Shown: positions 1-6,256, numbered from the stretch's first letter. The stretch is DNA of 7,486 nt from Hyphomonadaceae bacterium (GCA_030696545.1 JAUYSA010000036.1:1-7486), one strand, 5' to 3'. Notes: generated by a model not told the origin, from the sequence alone. Numbers and translations: made by a program.

Positions 1-48
1 GACTGGCGTAACCCCCAGCACACCTGGCGTCCGGCCAGCGCCGGATAG
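1..48 (+). CDS. tnpB: 3' end of tnpB (IS66 Orf2), cut by window start
   Basis: Frame 1 from the first base reads DWRNPQHTWRPASAG and then TAG. This matches the conserved C-terminal tail of IS66 TnpB (Orf2) proteins, which typically end in a form like GIDWR...TWRP...AG. TnpB is an accessory protein that IS66 elements need for transposition; its exact biochemical role is not settled. The gene lies 71 bp upstream of tnpC on the same strand, the usual tnpB-tnpC order. Only 15 codons are visible, so the call rests on this tail motif plus context. It is not shown in longer reading because the rest is left of the window. Confidence 0.8.
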   Translation, partial: DWRNPQHTWRPASAG

Positions 49-119
49 GCCCTCATTTTCTTGCTGGGGCCTGCATTTTGGGGCGCCACAAGCCGCCAGA
101 TTTGTGATTCCATCGCCAT

Positions 120-1811
120 ATGGACACCGCTCTGGAGGCCCTGCCGGATGACGTCGAAGCGCTCAAGGCGGCGCTTCTGGCGACGCGGGCGCGGGCTGAC
201 CTGGCCGAGGCGGAGCTCGCCGTGGCCCATGTCGAGCTCGGCGTCGCCCAAGCGCAGGCCGCTGAGGCCAAGGCCAAGGTCTCCGACCACCAGGCGCTGA
301 TCGCCCATCTGAAGCTTCAGATCGCCAAGCTCCGCCGGGAGCGCTTCGGTCCCTCCTCGGAGCGGACGGATCGGATCCTGGATCAGCTGGAGTTGCAGCT
401 CGAGGAGTTGGAGGCCTCGGCCAGCGAGGACGAGCTGGCCGCGGAGATCGCCGCCGCCAGGACCACCAAGGTCGCGGCCTTCGAGCGCAAGCGCCCGACC
501 AGGAAGCCGTTCCCCGAGCACCTGCCGCGCGAGCGGGTCATCGTTCCCGGCCCCTGCGCCTGCGCCGCCTGCGGCGGGACGCGTCTGGCCAAGCTGGGCG
601 AGGACGTCACCGAGACGCTGGAGGTGATCCCCCGGCAGTGGAAGGTGATCGCCCACGTCCGCGAGAAGTTCACCTGCCGGGACTGCGAGGCGATCAGTCA
701 GGCCCCGGCGCCCTTCCATGTCATCGCCCGCGGCTGGGCCGGGCCCAGCCTGCTGGCCATGATCCTGTTTGAGAAGTTCGGGCAGCATCAGCCGCTAAAC
801 CGCCAGGCCGAGCGCTACGCCAAGGAGGGCGTACCGCTCAGCCTTTCCACCCTGGCCGACCAGGTCGGCGCCTGCGCCGCGGTGCTACTGCCGCTGTTCC
901 GGCGGATCGAGGCCCATGTCCTGGCCGCCCAGCGATTACATGGCGACGACACCACGGTTCCGGTCCTGGCCAAGGGCAAGACCGACACCGGTCGATTGTG
1001 GGTCTATGTCCGTGACGACAAGCCCTTCGCCGGGCCCGCGCCGCCGGCGGCGGTGTTCTACTACTCGCGCGACCGGCGGGGCGAGCACCCGCAAGCTCAC
1101 CTTGGCGCCTGGACCGGCGTCCTGCAGGCCGACGCCTATGGCGGCTATGGCGATCTCTACAAGCCCGGCCGTCCAGCAGGGCCGGTCCTGGAAGCCGGCT
1201 GTTGGGCGCACGCCCGACGCAAGTTCTTCGAGCTCGCCGATATCGAGGCCGCCGCCCACAAGAAGGCCAGGGGCGAGAAGCCGAAGGCCGTCTACCCCTT
1301 GGCTCTGGAAGCGGTTCTGCGCATCGACGCCATCTTCGCGATCGAGCGGGAGATCCTCGGCCTCTCTCCCGCCGAGCGGCAGACGGTCAGGCAGTTCCAG
1401 AGCACGCCCCTTGTCGTGGAGCTCAAGGCCTGGCTGCATGAGACCCGAGAGAAGCTCACCCGGGGCCACGACCTGGCCAAGGCCATCAACTACATGCTCC
1501 GCCGCTGGCCATCCTTCACCCGCTTCCTCGACGATGGCCGCGTCTGCCTCAGCAACAACGCTGCCGAGCGGGCCCTGCGCGGCATTGCGCTCGGCCGAAA
1601 GGCCTGGCTGTTCGCAGGCTCCGATCGCGGCGGTCAGCGCGCCGCGGTCATGTACAGTCTCATCGTCACCGCCAAGATGAACGACATCGATCCCCAGGCC
1701 TGGCTCGCCGATGTCCTCGCCCGCATCGCCGAGCACCCCGCCCAGCAGCTCGACGAACTCCTGCCCTGGAACTGGCGGCCGCCATCCCCGTCCAAGGACA
1801 TGGCTGCTTGA
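120..1811 (+). CDS. tnpC: IS66-family transposase TnpC
   Basis: This 563-aa protein is the DDE transposase of an IS66 element and appears full length and intact. Residues about 28-115 form a charged, coiled-coil, leucine-zipper-like N-terminus including the family motif LRRERFGPSSER (71-82). A zinc-binding region follows with C148-x2-C151 and C186-x2-C189. The catalytic core shows the first acidic site in HGDDT (D276), the second in LQADAYGGY (D338) followed by the conserved GCWAHARRKFFEL (360-372), and the glutamate E483 in SNNAAERALR. A C-terminal tail with ELLPWNWR (546-553) is typical of the family. The ATG at 120 has no clear Shine-Dalgarno sequence; it is chosen because the reading matches the usual N-terminus. 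The stop overlaps the next gene. Nothing suggests inactivation, so this copy could be active if tnpA and tnpB are intact. Confidence 0.96.
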   Translation: MDTALEALPDDVEALKAALLATRARADLAEAELAVAHVELGVAQAQAAEAKAKVSDHQALIAHLKLQIAKLRRERFGPSSERTDRILDQLELQLEELEASASEDELAAEIAAARTTKVAAFERKRPTRKPFPEHLPRERVIVPGPCACAACGGTRLAKLGEDVTETLEVIPRQWKVIAHVREKFTCRDCEAISQAPAPFHVIARGWAGPSLLAMILFEKFGQHQPLNRQAERYAKEGVPLSLSTLADQVGACAAVLLPLFRRIEAHVLAAQRLHGDDTTVPVLAKGKTDTGRLWVYVRDDKPFAGPAPPAAVFYYSRDRRGEHPQAHLGAWTGVLQADAYGGYGDLYKPGRPAGPVLEAGCWAHARRKFFELADIEAAAHKKARGEKPKAVYPLALEAVLRIDAIFAIEREILGLSPAERQTVRQFQSTPLVVELKAWLHETREKLTRGHDLAKAINYMLRRWPSFTRFLDDGRVCLSNNAAERALRGIALGRKAWLFAGSDRGGQRAAVMYSLIVTAKMNDIDPQAWLADVLARIAEHPAQQLDELLPWNWRPPSPSKDMAA

Positions 1812-2176
1812 TGGCTGGCCCCTCGGAATCCGAGAAGGCGCTCATCACCGCCGCCTGTCAGCGGTTCATCGACGACGTGCTGAAGCCGAGATTCCTACCC
1901 GCCGTGCGCCCCACTCAATTCAACTACCCCGTTGATATCCAGGGCAAGTGGCACGGCAGCCGCTATCGCTTCATCCAGCGCTATCGATCAGGGTTTCCAG
2001 ACAACCTGGGCGAAGAATTCGACGCCCCATTCGTCCGCTTGGATTGGCTCAGCCGCGACCGCTTCAACATTCAGTGGCATCGGCACACCGGCGCCTGGCA
2101 CTGCCTGCACCGCAGCAAATCACTGGCCCAAGCTCTGAAGCTGATCGAAACCGACGGCATCCTCCATCCCCTCTAG
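1811..2176 (+). CDS. small DUF3024-like protein carried by the IS66 element
   Basis: The 121-aa product starts with an ATG that shares its A with the tnpC TGA stop (TGATG), which points to translational coupling; AAGGA at 1794-1798 could serve as its ribosome site. A TTG one codon upstream is an alternative start. The protein has a helical N-terminus (ALITAACQRFIDDVLKPR) followed by a strand-rich region with FVRLDWLSRDRFNIQWHRH and a W-x-C-L end, a layout resembling the DUF3024 family, which I recall being found beside transposases; this was not confirmed by search. No catalytic motif, signal peptide or membrane segment is visible. Its place between tnpC and the element's right end makes it a passenger or accessory gene of the element. 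Function is unknown. Confidence 0.65.
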   Translation: MAGPSESEKALITAACQRFIDDVLKPRFLPAVRPTQFNYPVDIQGKWHGSRYRFIQRYRSGFPDNLGEEFDAPFVRLDWLSRDRFNIQWHRHTGAWHCLHRSKSLAQALKLIETDGILHPL

Positions 2177-2188
2177 ATGCAAGCCTCG

Positions 2189-2212
2189 CCGCGGTGCTCA
2201 CCGGATGGGTAC
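2189..2212 (+). repeat. probable right terminal inverted repeat of the IS66 element
   Basis: Read from outside inward on the minus strand, this end begins GTACCCATCCGGTGAGCACC, which resembles IS66 termini (GTAAGCG...CCGGTGAG style). It lies just after the DUF3024-like gene and exactly at the point where IS3 orfB homology breaks. The partner left repeat is outside the window, so the repeat itself cannot be verified here. Confidence 0.6.
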
Positions 2213-2786
2213 GGTGGATCAGCCCCGACGACGGTCGCTGGCGTTCGACAGCCATGTTCAACGCCTCCAGAGCGATCTCGGTGTGCAGGGTCTGGCGCAT
2301 GGACTAGCCGACGATATTGCGGGTGTGCATGTCCAGGATGGCGGCCAGGTACAACCAGCCTTCGCCGGTGGGGATGTAGGTCAGGTCGGCGAGCCAGATC
2401 TGGTTCGGGGCCCGGGCGGTGAAGTTCCGTCCGAGCCTGTTGGGCGCGATCGGATAGCCATGGCGGCTGTCGGTCGTCCGGGTCCGGCGCGGCAAGGCCG
2501 CCAGGCCCCGCAGGCCCGCGCGGCGCATCAGCCGCTCGACCCGACAGCGTCCGATGCGGCGTCCATGACCGCGAAGGACAGCGTGGACGCGCGGTTCGCC
2601 GTAGGTCCCGCTGCTCTCGGTACGGAATAGGCGGATGTCGTCCAGCAGCGCCCGGTTGGCCGCAGCCCGCGGGCTCTCAGGCCTGCCCTGCCAGGCGTAA
2701 TAGCCGCTGGCCGACAGCCCCAGGACCGCGCACATCAGCCGAACCGGCCAGACCTGGCGATGCTCATCGACGAACCCGAACTTCAT
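2213..2786 (-). pseudogene. IS3-family transposase orfB, nonsense mutation and truncated
   Basis: From the ATG at 2786 the frame reads MKFGFVDEHRQVWPVRLMC..., with the HTH-21-like segment (AANRALLDDIRLFRTESSGTYGEPRVHA, residues 42-70, given here only as a region) and the start of the rve integrase core, NQIWLADLTYI (128-138), which contains the first catalytic aspartate D134. A TAG at 2306-2304 replaces what should be the tryptophan of the usual IVGW after residue 160. Reading through it gives SMRQTLHTEIALEAL and AVERQRP...GLIH, still typical orfB, up to about 2213. There the expected HSDRGVQY stops abruptly. The second aspartate and the glutamate of the DDE triad are therefore missing from this fragment. 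Intact relatives are about 275-280 aa. Not expected to yield an active transposase. Confidence 0.88.
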
Positions 2787-3095
2787 CGGGAAGTCGCTCC
2801 GAAGATGAGCGCGGCTTTTTTTGGATGTCGCGCTCCATCCGAAGCCGGTCGTTCTGACGTCGGAGCTGGGCGTTCTCCGCAGCCAGATCAGACGGCGACG
2901 GGGCCACCGCCTGCGTGTTGGGCGCCGCGGCGTCCCCGTCGCCTGCGCCCCGAACTGCATCATTCATCGTCGAAGCACCGTCTCGTGCAGCCCCAGCTCA
3001 CGGGCCACAGCCCCGGCCGACAGGCCGCTCGTGGCCACACGATCAACCGCCTCGCGCTTGAAGGCCTCGGGAAACACCCGACGGGTAACGCTCAT
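2783..3095 (-). pseudogene. IS3-family transposase orfA, frameshifted
   Basis: The ATG at 3095 opens MSVTRRVFPEAFKREAVDRV, an HTH_Tnp_1 domain, with the recognition-helix region AGAVARELGLHETVLRR (28-43). A TGA at 2966-2964 stands where family members have the tryptophan of LRRW. The protein then continues as MMQFGAQATG in the same frame, moves to DAAAPNTQAVAPSPSDLAAE after a one-base loss near the C-run at 2934-2937, and moves again to AALIFGATSR and TGA after the A7 run at 2816-2822. Correcting the two one-base losses gives a normal 104-codon orfA overlapping orfB by ATGA. The C-terminal part contains the leucine-zipper motif ENAQLRRQNDRLRMERDI. A nonsense codon plus net frame changes make this a dead gene. 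Confidence 0.87.
2816..2822 (-). other. A7 run in IS3 orfA, slippery-like heptamer
   Basis: On the coding strand the bases read ATC CAA AAA AAG CCG in the local frame, i.e. A AAA AAG, the classical -1 slippery heptamer used by many IS3 elements to make the OrfAB fusion. Here a -1 slip would restore the family sequence KKAALIFGA rather than enter orfB, and the usual codon before the run (CTA or CTG, leucine of DILKK) appears as a single C. The simplest reading is loss of one base, not a working frameshift signal. Confidence 0.5.
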
Positions 3096-3130
3096 CAGAC
3101 ACTCCTCTCCAGCTCCGAAAAGCTAGCATG

Positions 3131-3157
3131 GGTGTCCACTGAAACGAGGGAGGGTCA
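3131..3157 (-). repeat. probable terminal repeat of the IS3 element (orfA side)
   Basis: Read inward on the minus strand the sequence begins TGACCCTCCCTCGTTTCAGT and continues GGACACC, a TG-starting terminus of the kind seen in IS3-family elements. It lies about 36 bp upstream of the orfA ATG. The matching end on the orfB side is not in the window, and no target duplication can be checked. Confidence 0.5.
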
Positions 3158-3825
3158 GTATAGATGTGCTGGTCTCTAAGGCCCGAGGGCGAAGCCGCCG
3201 TCTTAAGTGTGGAGGGACAGCTACGCCGCCCCTCCAGTGCCAGAGAACCAACAGAGATAGCTCAAACCGAGAAAATCCCAGGTTGTCTCAGACACATTTC
3301 TCAAGTTCGCTTTACGGGAACACTTTCATGGTGGCCTCCCAGCTAGGGTTCAAGTGACTCGCCGTCGGATATTCAAGCCGAGCCAACCAGGCCGCCACGA
3401 ACGCGAGGCAGACATAGTGTCTAGCGCGGGTGCCGCTCTGGCCGTCGCTACACTTCGGCAAATTCCGATCTAAGTCTATAGGCTGACGATGCAATGTAGC
3501 CCGATTTTCTAGATCGGCCGGACATTTGCCGCAACACGCGCCAGAAGGGGAGCGCAGGCGCCACTGATCGCATGCCTTTGGTGATAGAGTGCACCAAAAA
3601 GAGGTTGGGATAGCTCAAAATCAAATCGCACGAGCGCTGATCCAGCCCGCAGCAGTAGTCGCCGTACGCCTTTCCAGCGGGGGACGAAATTCCTAAACCG
3701 GTGAGCCAACTCCGGCCACATCGAGAACAGTCCAAAGATACTAATGGAAGCGCCGCTGAAGCGACCAGCCAGCTCCGTGGGCGATGTCTCCCTTAACGCC
3801 GTGCCAGACCGTGTTCAGTGGAATC
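3158..3825. other. no intact gene; eroded stretch between IS3 and the NRPS genes
   Basis: About 670 bp lie between the IS3 terminus and the stop codon of the carrier-protein gene. Open frames here are short, change frame and lack ribosome binding sites. The right two thirds (about 3312-3735, minus strand) hold fragments listed separately as a possible aminotransferase remnant. The left part (3158-3311) shows only an 11-bp palindrome TGTCTCAGACA at 3284-3294 and nothing recognisable as coding. The region is the likely former downstream part of the minus-strand NRPS operon, damaged around the insertion point. Confidence 0.6.
3312..3735 (-). pseudogene. possible decayed PLP-dependent class I/II aminotransferase
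   Basis: The call is tentative. One minus-strand frame reads CDLILSYPNLFLVHSITKG (about 3575-3630), which resembles the segment around the PLP-binding lysine in HisC/CobD-type aminotransferases (pattern YPNL-h-h-h-x-S-h-[ST]-K). About 69 codon lengths downstream another frame reads AFVAAWLARLEYPTAS (about 3360-3410), in the position and style of the family's LxxLxxx-YPSQANF segment; real HisC proteins have a similar spacing. A second frame between them gives APLLARVAANV, similar to the sequence that normally follows the lysine motif. Several frame changes and in-frame stops would be needed to join these pieces. It lies downstream of the carrier-protein gene on the same strand, so it could be a former operon member. 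Chance resemblance is a real alternative. Confidence 0.27.
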
Positions 3826-4245
3826 TCAGCGTACGTTCACCGGGATCTCCAAAAGTCGCTCGATTTCAGCGTCGGACAGGCTGTTGACGAAGTCTTGCAG
3901 AGCCTCCTCAGCCATTGCTGCGTGGTTCGCCACGGTAAACGAGGCAAACAGCTCCTCCGAAAATACTGTGATGCCGATTGCCTTATTCACCTCACTAACA
4001 AGCTGCAGCGCCAGCAGGGAATTCCCTCCGAGTTCGAATAGTCCATCATGGACGCCGACCTGATCGATATTAAGGATCGATGACCAGATCAACGCTAGCG
4101 CTTCTTCCATTTCACTACGGGGTGCCTGATAGGCAGCGATCAAGCCAAACGCCTCGCGGTGCAGCCGCGGCGCACCGCTAACCCCAGCCGGGTTCCCAGC
4201 CCAAAGATCAAGTGGCGCATGAATGTCAGAGAGCGATGATCCCAT
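3826..4245 (-). CDS. stand-alone peptidyl carrier protein (PCP)
   Basis: The 139-aa product is a discrete thiolation domain of NRPS type. It holds activated amino acids or peptides as thioesters on a 4'-phosphopantetheine arm. Residues about 40-115 form the PP-binding fold, starting YQAPRSEMEEALALIW and passing through FELGGNSLLALQLV, where S76 in GGNS is the predicted phosphopantetheine attachment site. The first 38 residues are a low-similarity leader, and the C-terminal LSDAEIERLLE is a tail common in carrier domains. The ATG at 4245 is chosen because AAGGAGG lies 8 bases upstream; an in-frame ATG at 4302 would add 19 residues but has no ribosome site. It follows the condensation gene by 63 bp on the same strand, so the two are probably co-transcribed. 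The gene is intact. Its loading partner is likely the divergent adenylation protein, by inference. Confidence 0.9.
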   Translation of the reverse strand: MGSSLSDIHAPLDLWAGNPAGVSGAPRLHREAFGLIAAYQAPRSEMEEALALIWSSILNIDQVGVHDGLFELGGNSLLALQLVSEVNKAIGITVFSEELFASFTVANHAAMAEEALQDFVNSLSDAEIERLLEIPVNVR

Positions 4246-4253
4246 ACCTTGAT

Positions 4254-4260
4254 CCTCCTT
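4254..4260 (-). promoter_or_regulatory. strong Shine-Dalgarno that fixes the PCP start
   Basis: The minus strand reads AAGGAGG, a perfect anti-16S match, with 8 bases before the ATG at 4245. It decides in favour of the 139-aa protein over the longer reading from 4302, whose upstream bases (CACGTAGCTTGTC) contain no ribosome site. Confidence 0.85.
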
Positions 4261-4308
4261 AAATAACCGGAATTTGCTCGCGAGCTGGGCCTGATCAAAC
4301 ATGACAAG

Positions 4309-5778
4309 CTACGTGGAAGTCGCTTCGAGGAGCTGCGAGACAGTCGATTGCGGAGACTTTATCCCTGCCCGCGCAATTAGCTCCATTTGTTTGAGCAACG
4401 ACTCCACGTAGCCGAAATTCGATTTTGCGCTATTCAGATATACCAAAGCGCCCAGAGTCTTCTCCCCCTCGCAAAACATGATGTTCAGGTCCGTAAACCC
4501 AAACCCGAAGTCGATATCGATAATCTCAGCGTCGACGTTAGAAAACGGGAATTTGCCGACGGGAAAATTCTGAAGTCCAAAAACGGTGTCGAATGCCGCG
4601 CCCTGGTTTAGACAGATTTCCGTAGCGTGCTCGAATGGTAATTCCTGATGAGCGAGCGCAAGCATCGTCACAGCGCTAGCATGGCTCAATAGGTCCGCGA
4701 AGGTCGCGCTCGCCCTTACATTCAAGCGGAGAACGGCACCATTCGTGAGTTTTCCCATAATACCGAGGAAGTCCGGGTTCGTTCGATTTGCGACGTCCGT
4801 GACAACTACAACTTCATCCGTATCACACCGACATGCCAGAACTGCTGCAAAGCTGGCTAAAAGAACAACGAATAGTGACGAATTGCTTTTGCGGCTCGAA
4901 TCTACGATTTCACGACTACCCGCTTCGGAGAATTTGATCCAGCGCCTTTCAGGCACCATATCATTCTCGCCAGGCATTGCAGCTAATGCTAGTCCCGTAT
5001 CCGACTTACGAAAGATACCGTTCGACGTGACGCCGTTCAACTGAGTGCGCCAGTATGCTAAGTCACTGCTCATTTCACCATTGAAAAGCCGTTGGCTAGA
5101 CCACAATGCAGCATCGCTGTATTGTAAAGAGGTATCTTTCGAATGTAGAACAACGCCCGCAAGCGCAGAATTGTAGTACTCAGACAACTTCTCAAGAAAA
5201 ATGCCGAGCGACCATCCGTCGAAAATTAGGTGGTCTACGATGGCACTGAAGAGATAAACTCCGCCTTCGACCTTATAGAGGATGAACCTATATAGGGGCC
5301 CTGCGGACGGCGTGAATGGAATCTCTCGGCGCCTAAGGGTATCCGCCCGAGCAGACGCTAAACTTGCGGAGGGGGGTTCGTGCGTTAAGTCAATCACCTC
5401 GATAGCCGTTTCCTTCCATTCCTCTACGAGGGACAAAATTTCGTTGCCATCTAGTTGGAAGTGCATGCGAAAACATTCTTGGCGGCGGACGATCTCCTGC
5501 AGGCCGATGGTCAAAGCGGACACATCAAGCGCACCTCGAAGCATCATTGAAATCGAAAGGTTGCGGTAGGGAAGTTTTCCGCCCATCGCGTCATACTCAA
5601 TAGCTACCTTCGCCATAGACCGTAAATACGGGGAGGTTTGCGTGCCGGATCCGGGCTGGGAAGGCGCATTCATAGGATGAGCCCTGGTTGAAGAGCCAAT
5701 GTGAGCACGCAGTTGATCAAGCGCCGCACTTCGGATCCGGAGTGCGGCTGATCCGCGTCTTTCAAGTTCTCCGCTCAT
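4309..5778 (-). CDS. stand-alone NRPS condensation-domain protein
   Basis: The 489-aa product consists of a single condensation (C) domain, which joins a carrier-bound donor to an acceptor amine or hydroxyl. Visible core motifs in order: C2-like EIVRRQECFRMHF (95-107), the active-site motif as VDHLIFDGWS (181-190), C4-like LQYSDAALW (218-226), C5-like IMGKLTNGAVLRL (340-352), C6 HQELPFE (377-383) and FGLQN (400-404). The catalytic second histidine H183 and D187 are kept, but the first histidine of HHxxxDG is D182. The canonical C1 motif is not obvious. The first 50 residues are outside the domain: a basic, helical segment followed by a Pro/Gly/Ser-rich stretch. The ATG at 5778 has GAGGAAGG 10 bases upstream; an alternative ATG at 5673 (M36) has no good ribosome site. 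No A, PCP or TE domain is fused to it; the carrier gene follows 63 bp downstream. Whether it makes amide or ester bonds cannot be told. Confidence 0.9.
   Translation of the reverse strand: MSGELERRGSAALRIRSAALDQLRAHIGSSTRAHPMNAPSQPGSGTQTSPYLRSMAKVAIEYDAMGGKLPYRNLSISMMLRGALDVSALTIGLQEIVRRQECFRMHFQLDGNEILSLVEEWKETAIEVIDLTHEPPSASLASARADTLRRREIPFTPSAGPLYRFILYKVEGGVYLFSAIVDHLIFDGWSLGIFLEKLSEYYNSALAGVVLHSKDTSLQYSDAALWSSQRLFNGEMSSDLAYWRTQLNGVTSNGIFRKSDTGLALAAMPGENDMVPERRWIKFSEAGSREIVDSSRKSNSSLFVVLLASFAAVLACRCDTDEVVVVTDVANRTNPDFLGIMGKLTNGAVLRLNVRASATFADLLSHASAVTMLALAHQELPFEHATEICLNQGAAFDTVFGLQNFPVGKFPFSNVDAEIIDIDFGFGFTDLNIMFCEGEKTLGALVYLNSAKSNFGYVESLLKQMELIARAGIKSPQSTVSQLLEATST
5723..5748. repeat. 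26-bp near-perfect palindrome at the start of the condensation gene
   Basis: Arms GCCGCACT (5723-5730) and AGTGCGGC (5741-5748) are exact reverse complements, and the 10 bases between contain the further palindrome CGGATCCG (5732-5739). Only one pair (5731/5740) mismatches. It lies 30-55 bases inside the gene, encoding AALRIRSAA. As RNA it would fold to a stem close to the ribosome entry site; as DNA it has the dyad form of a regulator operator. A second, shorter perfect palindrome CCGGATCCGG lies at 5645-5654. Confidence 0.75.
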
Positions 5779-6256
5779 TTCGAGCCTGCCTTCCTCACCC
5801 GCTGTAAGCCCTTGACCAGCATGGAGCGGGAGCCATGCAAGCGACTAGTCTTAGCGTTAAGCCCGTCTCGCGGACCAAGACCGGTAAGTCAGGAATTGTT
5901 CCCACAATGCAGTCACGCAAGCAAGTGTCCGCCCATTGTATCGCGCGGAGGCAATGCAGCAGCGCAAATGCCTGGGTGGCCGCTACTCGATCGACTGAGA
6001 GCCGTGGCCTCCGGCGGTTTATCCGGGCGCACAAGTTCAAGTGCATGAGCCGAAAATCTAGCTCGCCGGTTGACAGTGTAGGACGCTACCGGGCAGTCTA
6101 AATATCGTAAGCGCCAACTCCTGGCGCCGCCGGTTCGCACTTGGATGAGATTGTCATGAGGCAGCCAAATTGCCGGATGCGAGGCGCGTCAGGCCCCCGC
6201 CAGATTGATCGGATAGGACGGCAGTATGGTCGCGGCCTACAGAATGAAAGTGTCCG
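5779..6256. other. divergent intergenic region between the condensation and adenylation genes
   Basis: About 480 bp separate the two divergent NRPS start codons, so promoters for both directions should lie here. Apart from the condensation gene's ribosome site, I see no convincing sigma-70 pair, riboswitch, terminator or small gene. Short open frames on both strands are cysteine- or arginine-rich, lack ribosome sites and match nothing I know; there is no MbtH-like gene (no NPFDDE...WP signature). The length is more than simple promoters need and leaves room for regulator sites. Confidence 0.55.
5789..5796 (-). promoter_or_regulatory. ribosome binding site of the condensation gene
   Basis: GAGGAAGG on the minus strand lies 10 bases before the ATG at 5778. 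It supports the long start of the condensation protein, including the 50-residue non-domain leader, over the internal ATG at 5673. Confidence 0.6.

Larger units (their letters stand above)
1..2212 (+). mobile_element. IS66-family element, right-hand part
   Basis: The segment contains the end of tnpB, an intact tnpC, a small downstream gene and a probable right terminal repeat, all on the plus strand, which is standard IS66 architecture. tnpA, most of tnpB and the left end must lie left of the window. The right boundary is set at 2212 because the sequence CTCACCGGATGGGTAC at 2197-2212 has the form of an IS66 end (family ends read GTAA/GTAC inward) and because clear IS3 orfB homology starts directly beyond it. 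IS66 elements usually make 8-bp target duplications, so 2213-2220 (GGTGGATC) is the predicted duplicate. High G+C distinguishes it from the NRPS genes further right. Confidence 0.85.
2213..3157 (-). mobile_element. IS3-family element, 5' part, disrupted by IS66
   Basis: The minus strand carries orfA followed by orfB of an IS3-family insertion sequence, overlapping ATGA at 2783-2786. The right-hand edge is placed at 3157 because TGACCCTCCCTCGTTTCAGT, read inward, looks like an IS3 terminus starting with TG and lies about 60 bp before the orfA start. The element is cut at 2213, where the IS66 end begins; the remaining 3' part of orfB should lie to the left of the IS66 copy, outside the window. 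Several inactivating changes in both reading frames indicate a dead copy. Confidence 0.85.

Noticed and set aside
936..1736. Long minus-strand open frame of 266 codons opposite tnpC
   Set aside because: It is the antisense shadow of a high-G+C gene with clear transposase motifs on the plus strand; its protein matches no family I know and has no ribosome site.
2205..2630. Plus-strand open frame of 141 codons across the IS66/IS3 junction
   Set aside because: It runs antisense to the recognisable IS3 orfB and crosses the element boundary; its sequence has no family features.
3281..3320. GGTTGTCTCAGACAC region considered as a Tn3-family terminal repeat (core GTCTCAGA)
   Set aside because: Only the short core matches; the GGGG start and the inner half of the 38-bp repeat are not convincing, and no Tn3 gene is nearby.
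3577..3598. Hairpin TTTGGTG / CACCAAA with an A-run beside it, considered as a terminator
   Set aside because: The stem is short and A/T-rich, and the T-run lies on the wrong side for minus-strand transcription; plus-strand transcription has no T-run after it.
5795..6046. Minus-strand open frame of 83 codons just upstream of the condensation gene
   Set aside because: No ribosome binding site, a composition rich in Cys and Arg, and no recognisable motif. It is not MbtH-like. Treated as chance.
6070..6104. TTGACA followed by TAAATA as a promoter for the adenylation gene
   Set aside because: The spacing is 23 bp, too long for a sigma-70 promoter, and no better -10 box lies at 16-18 bp.
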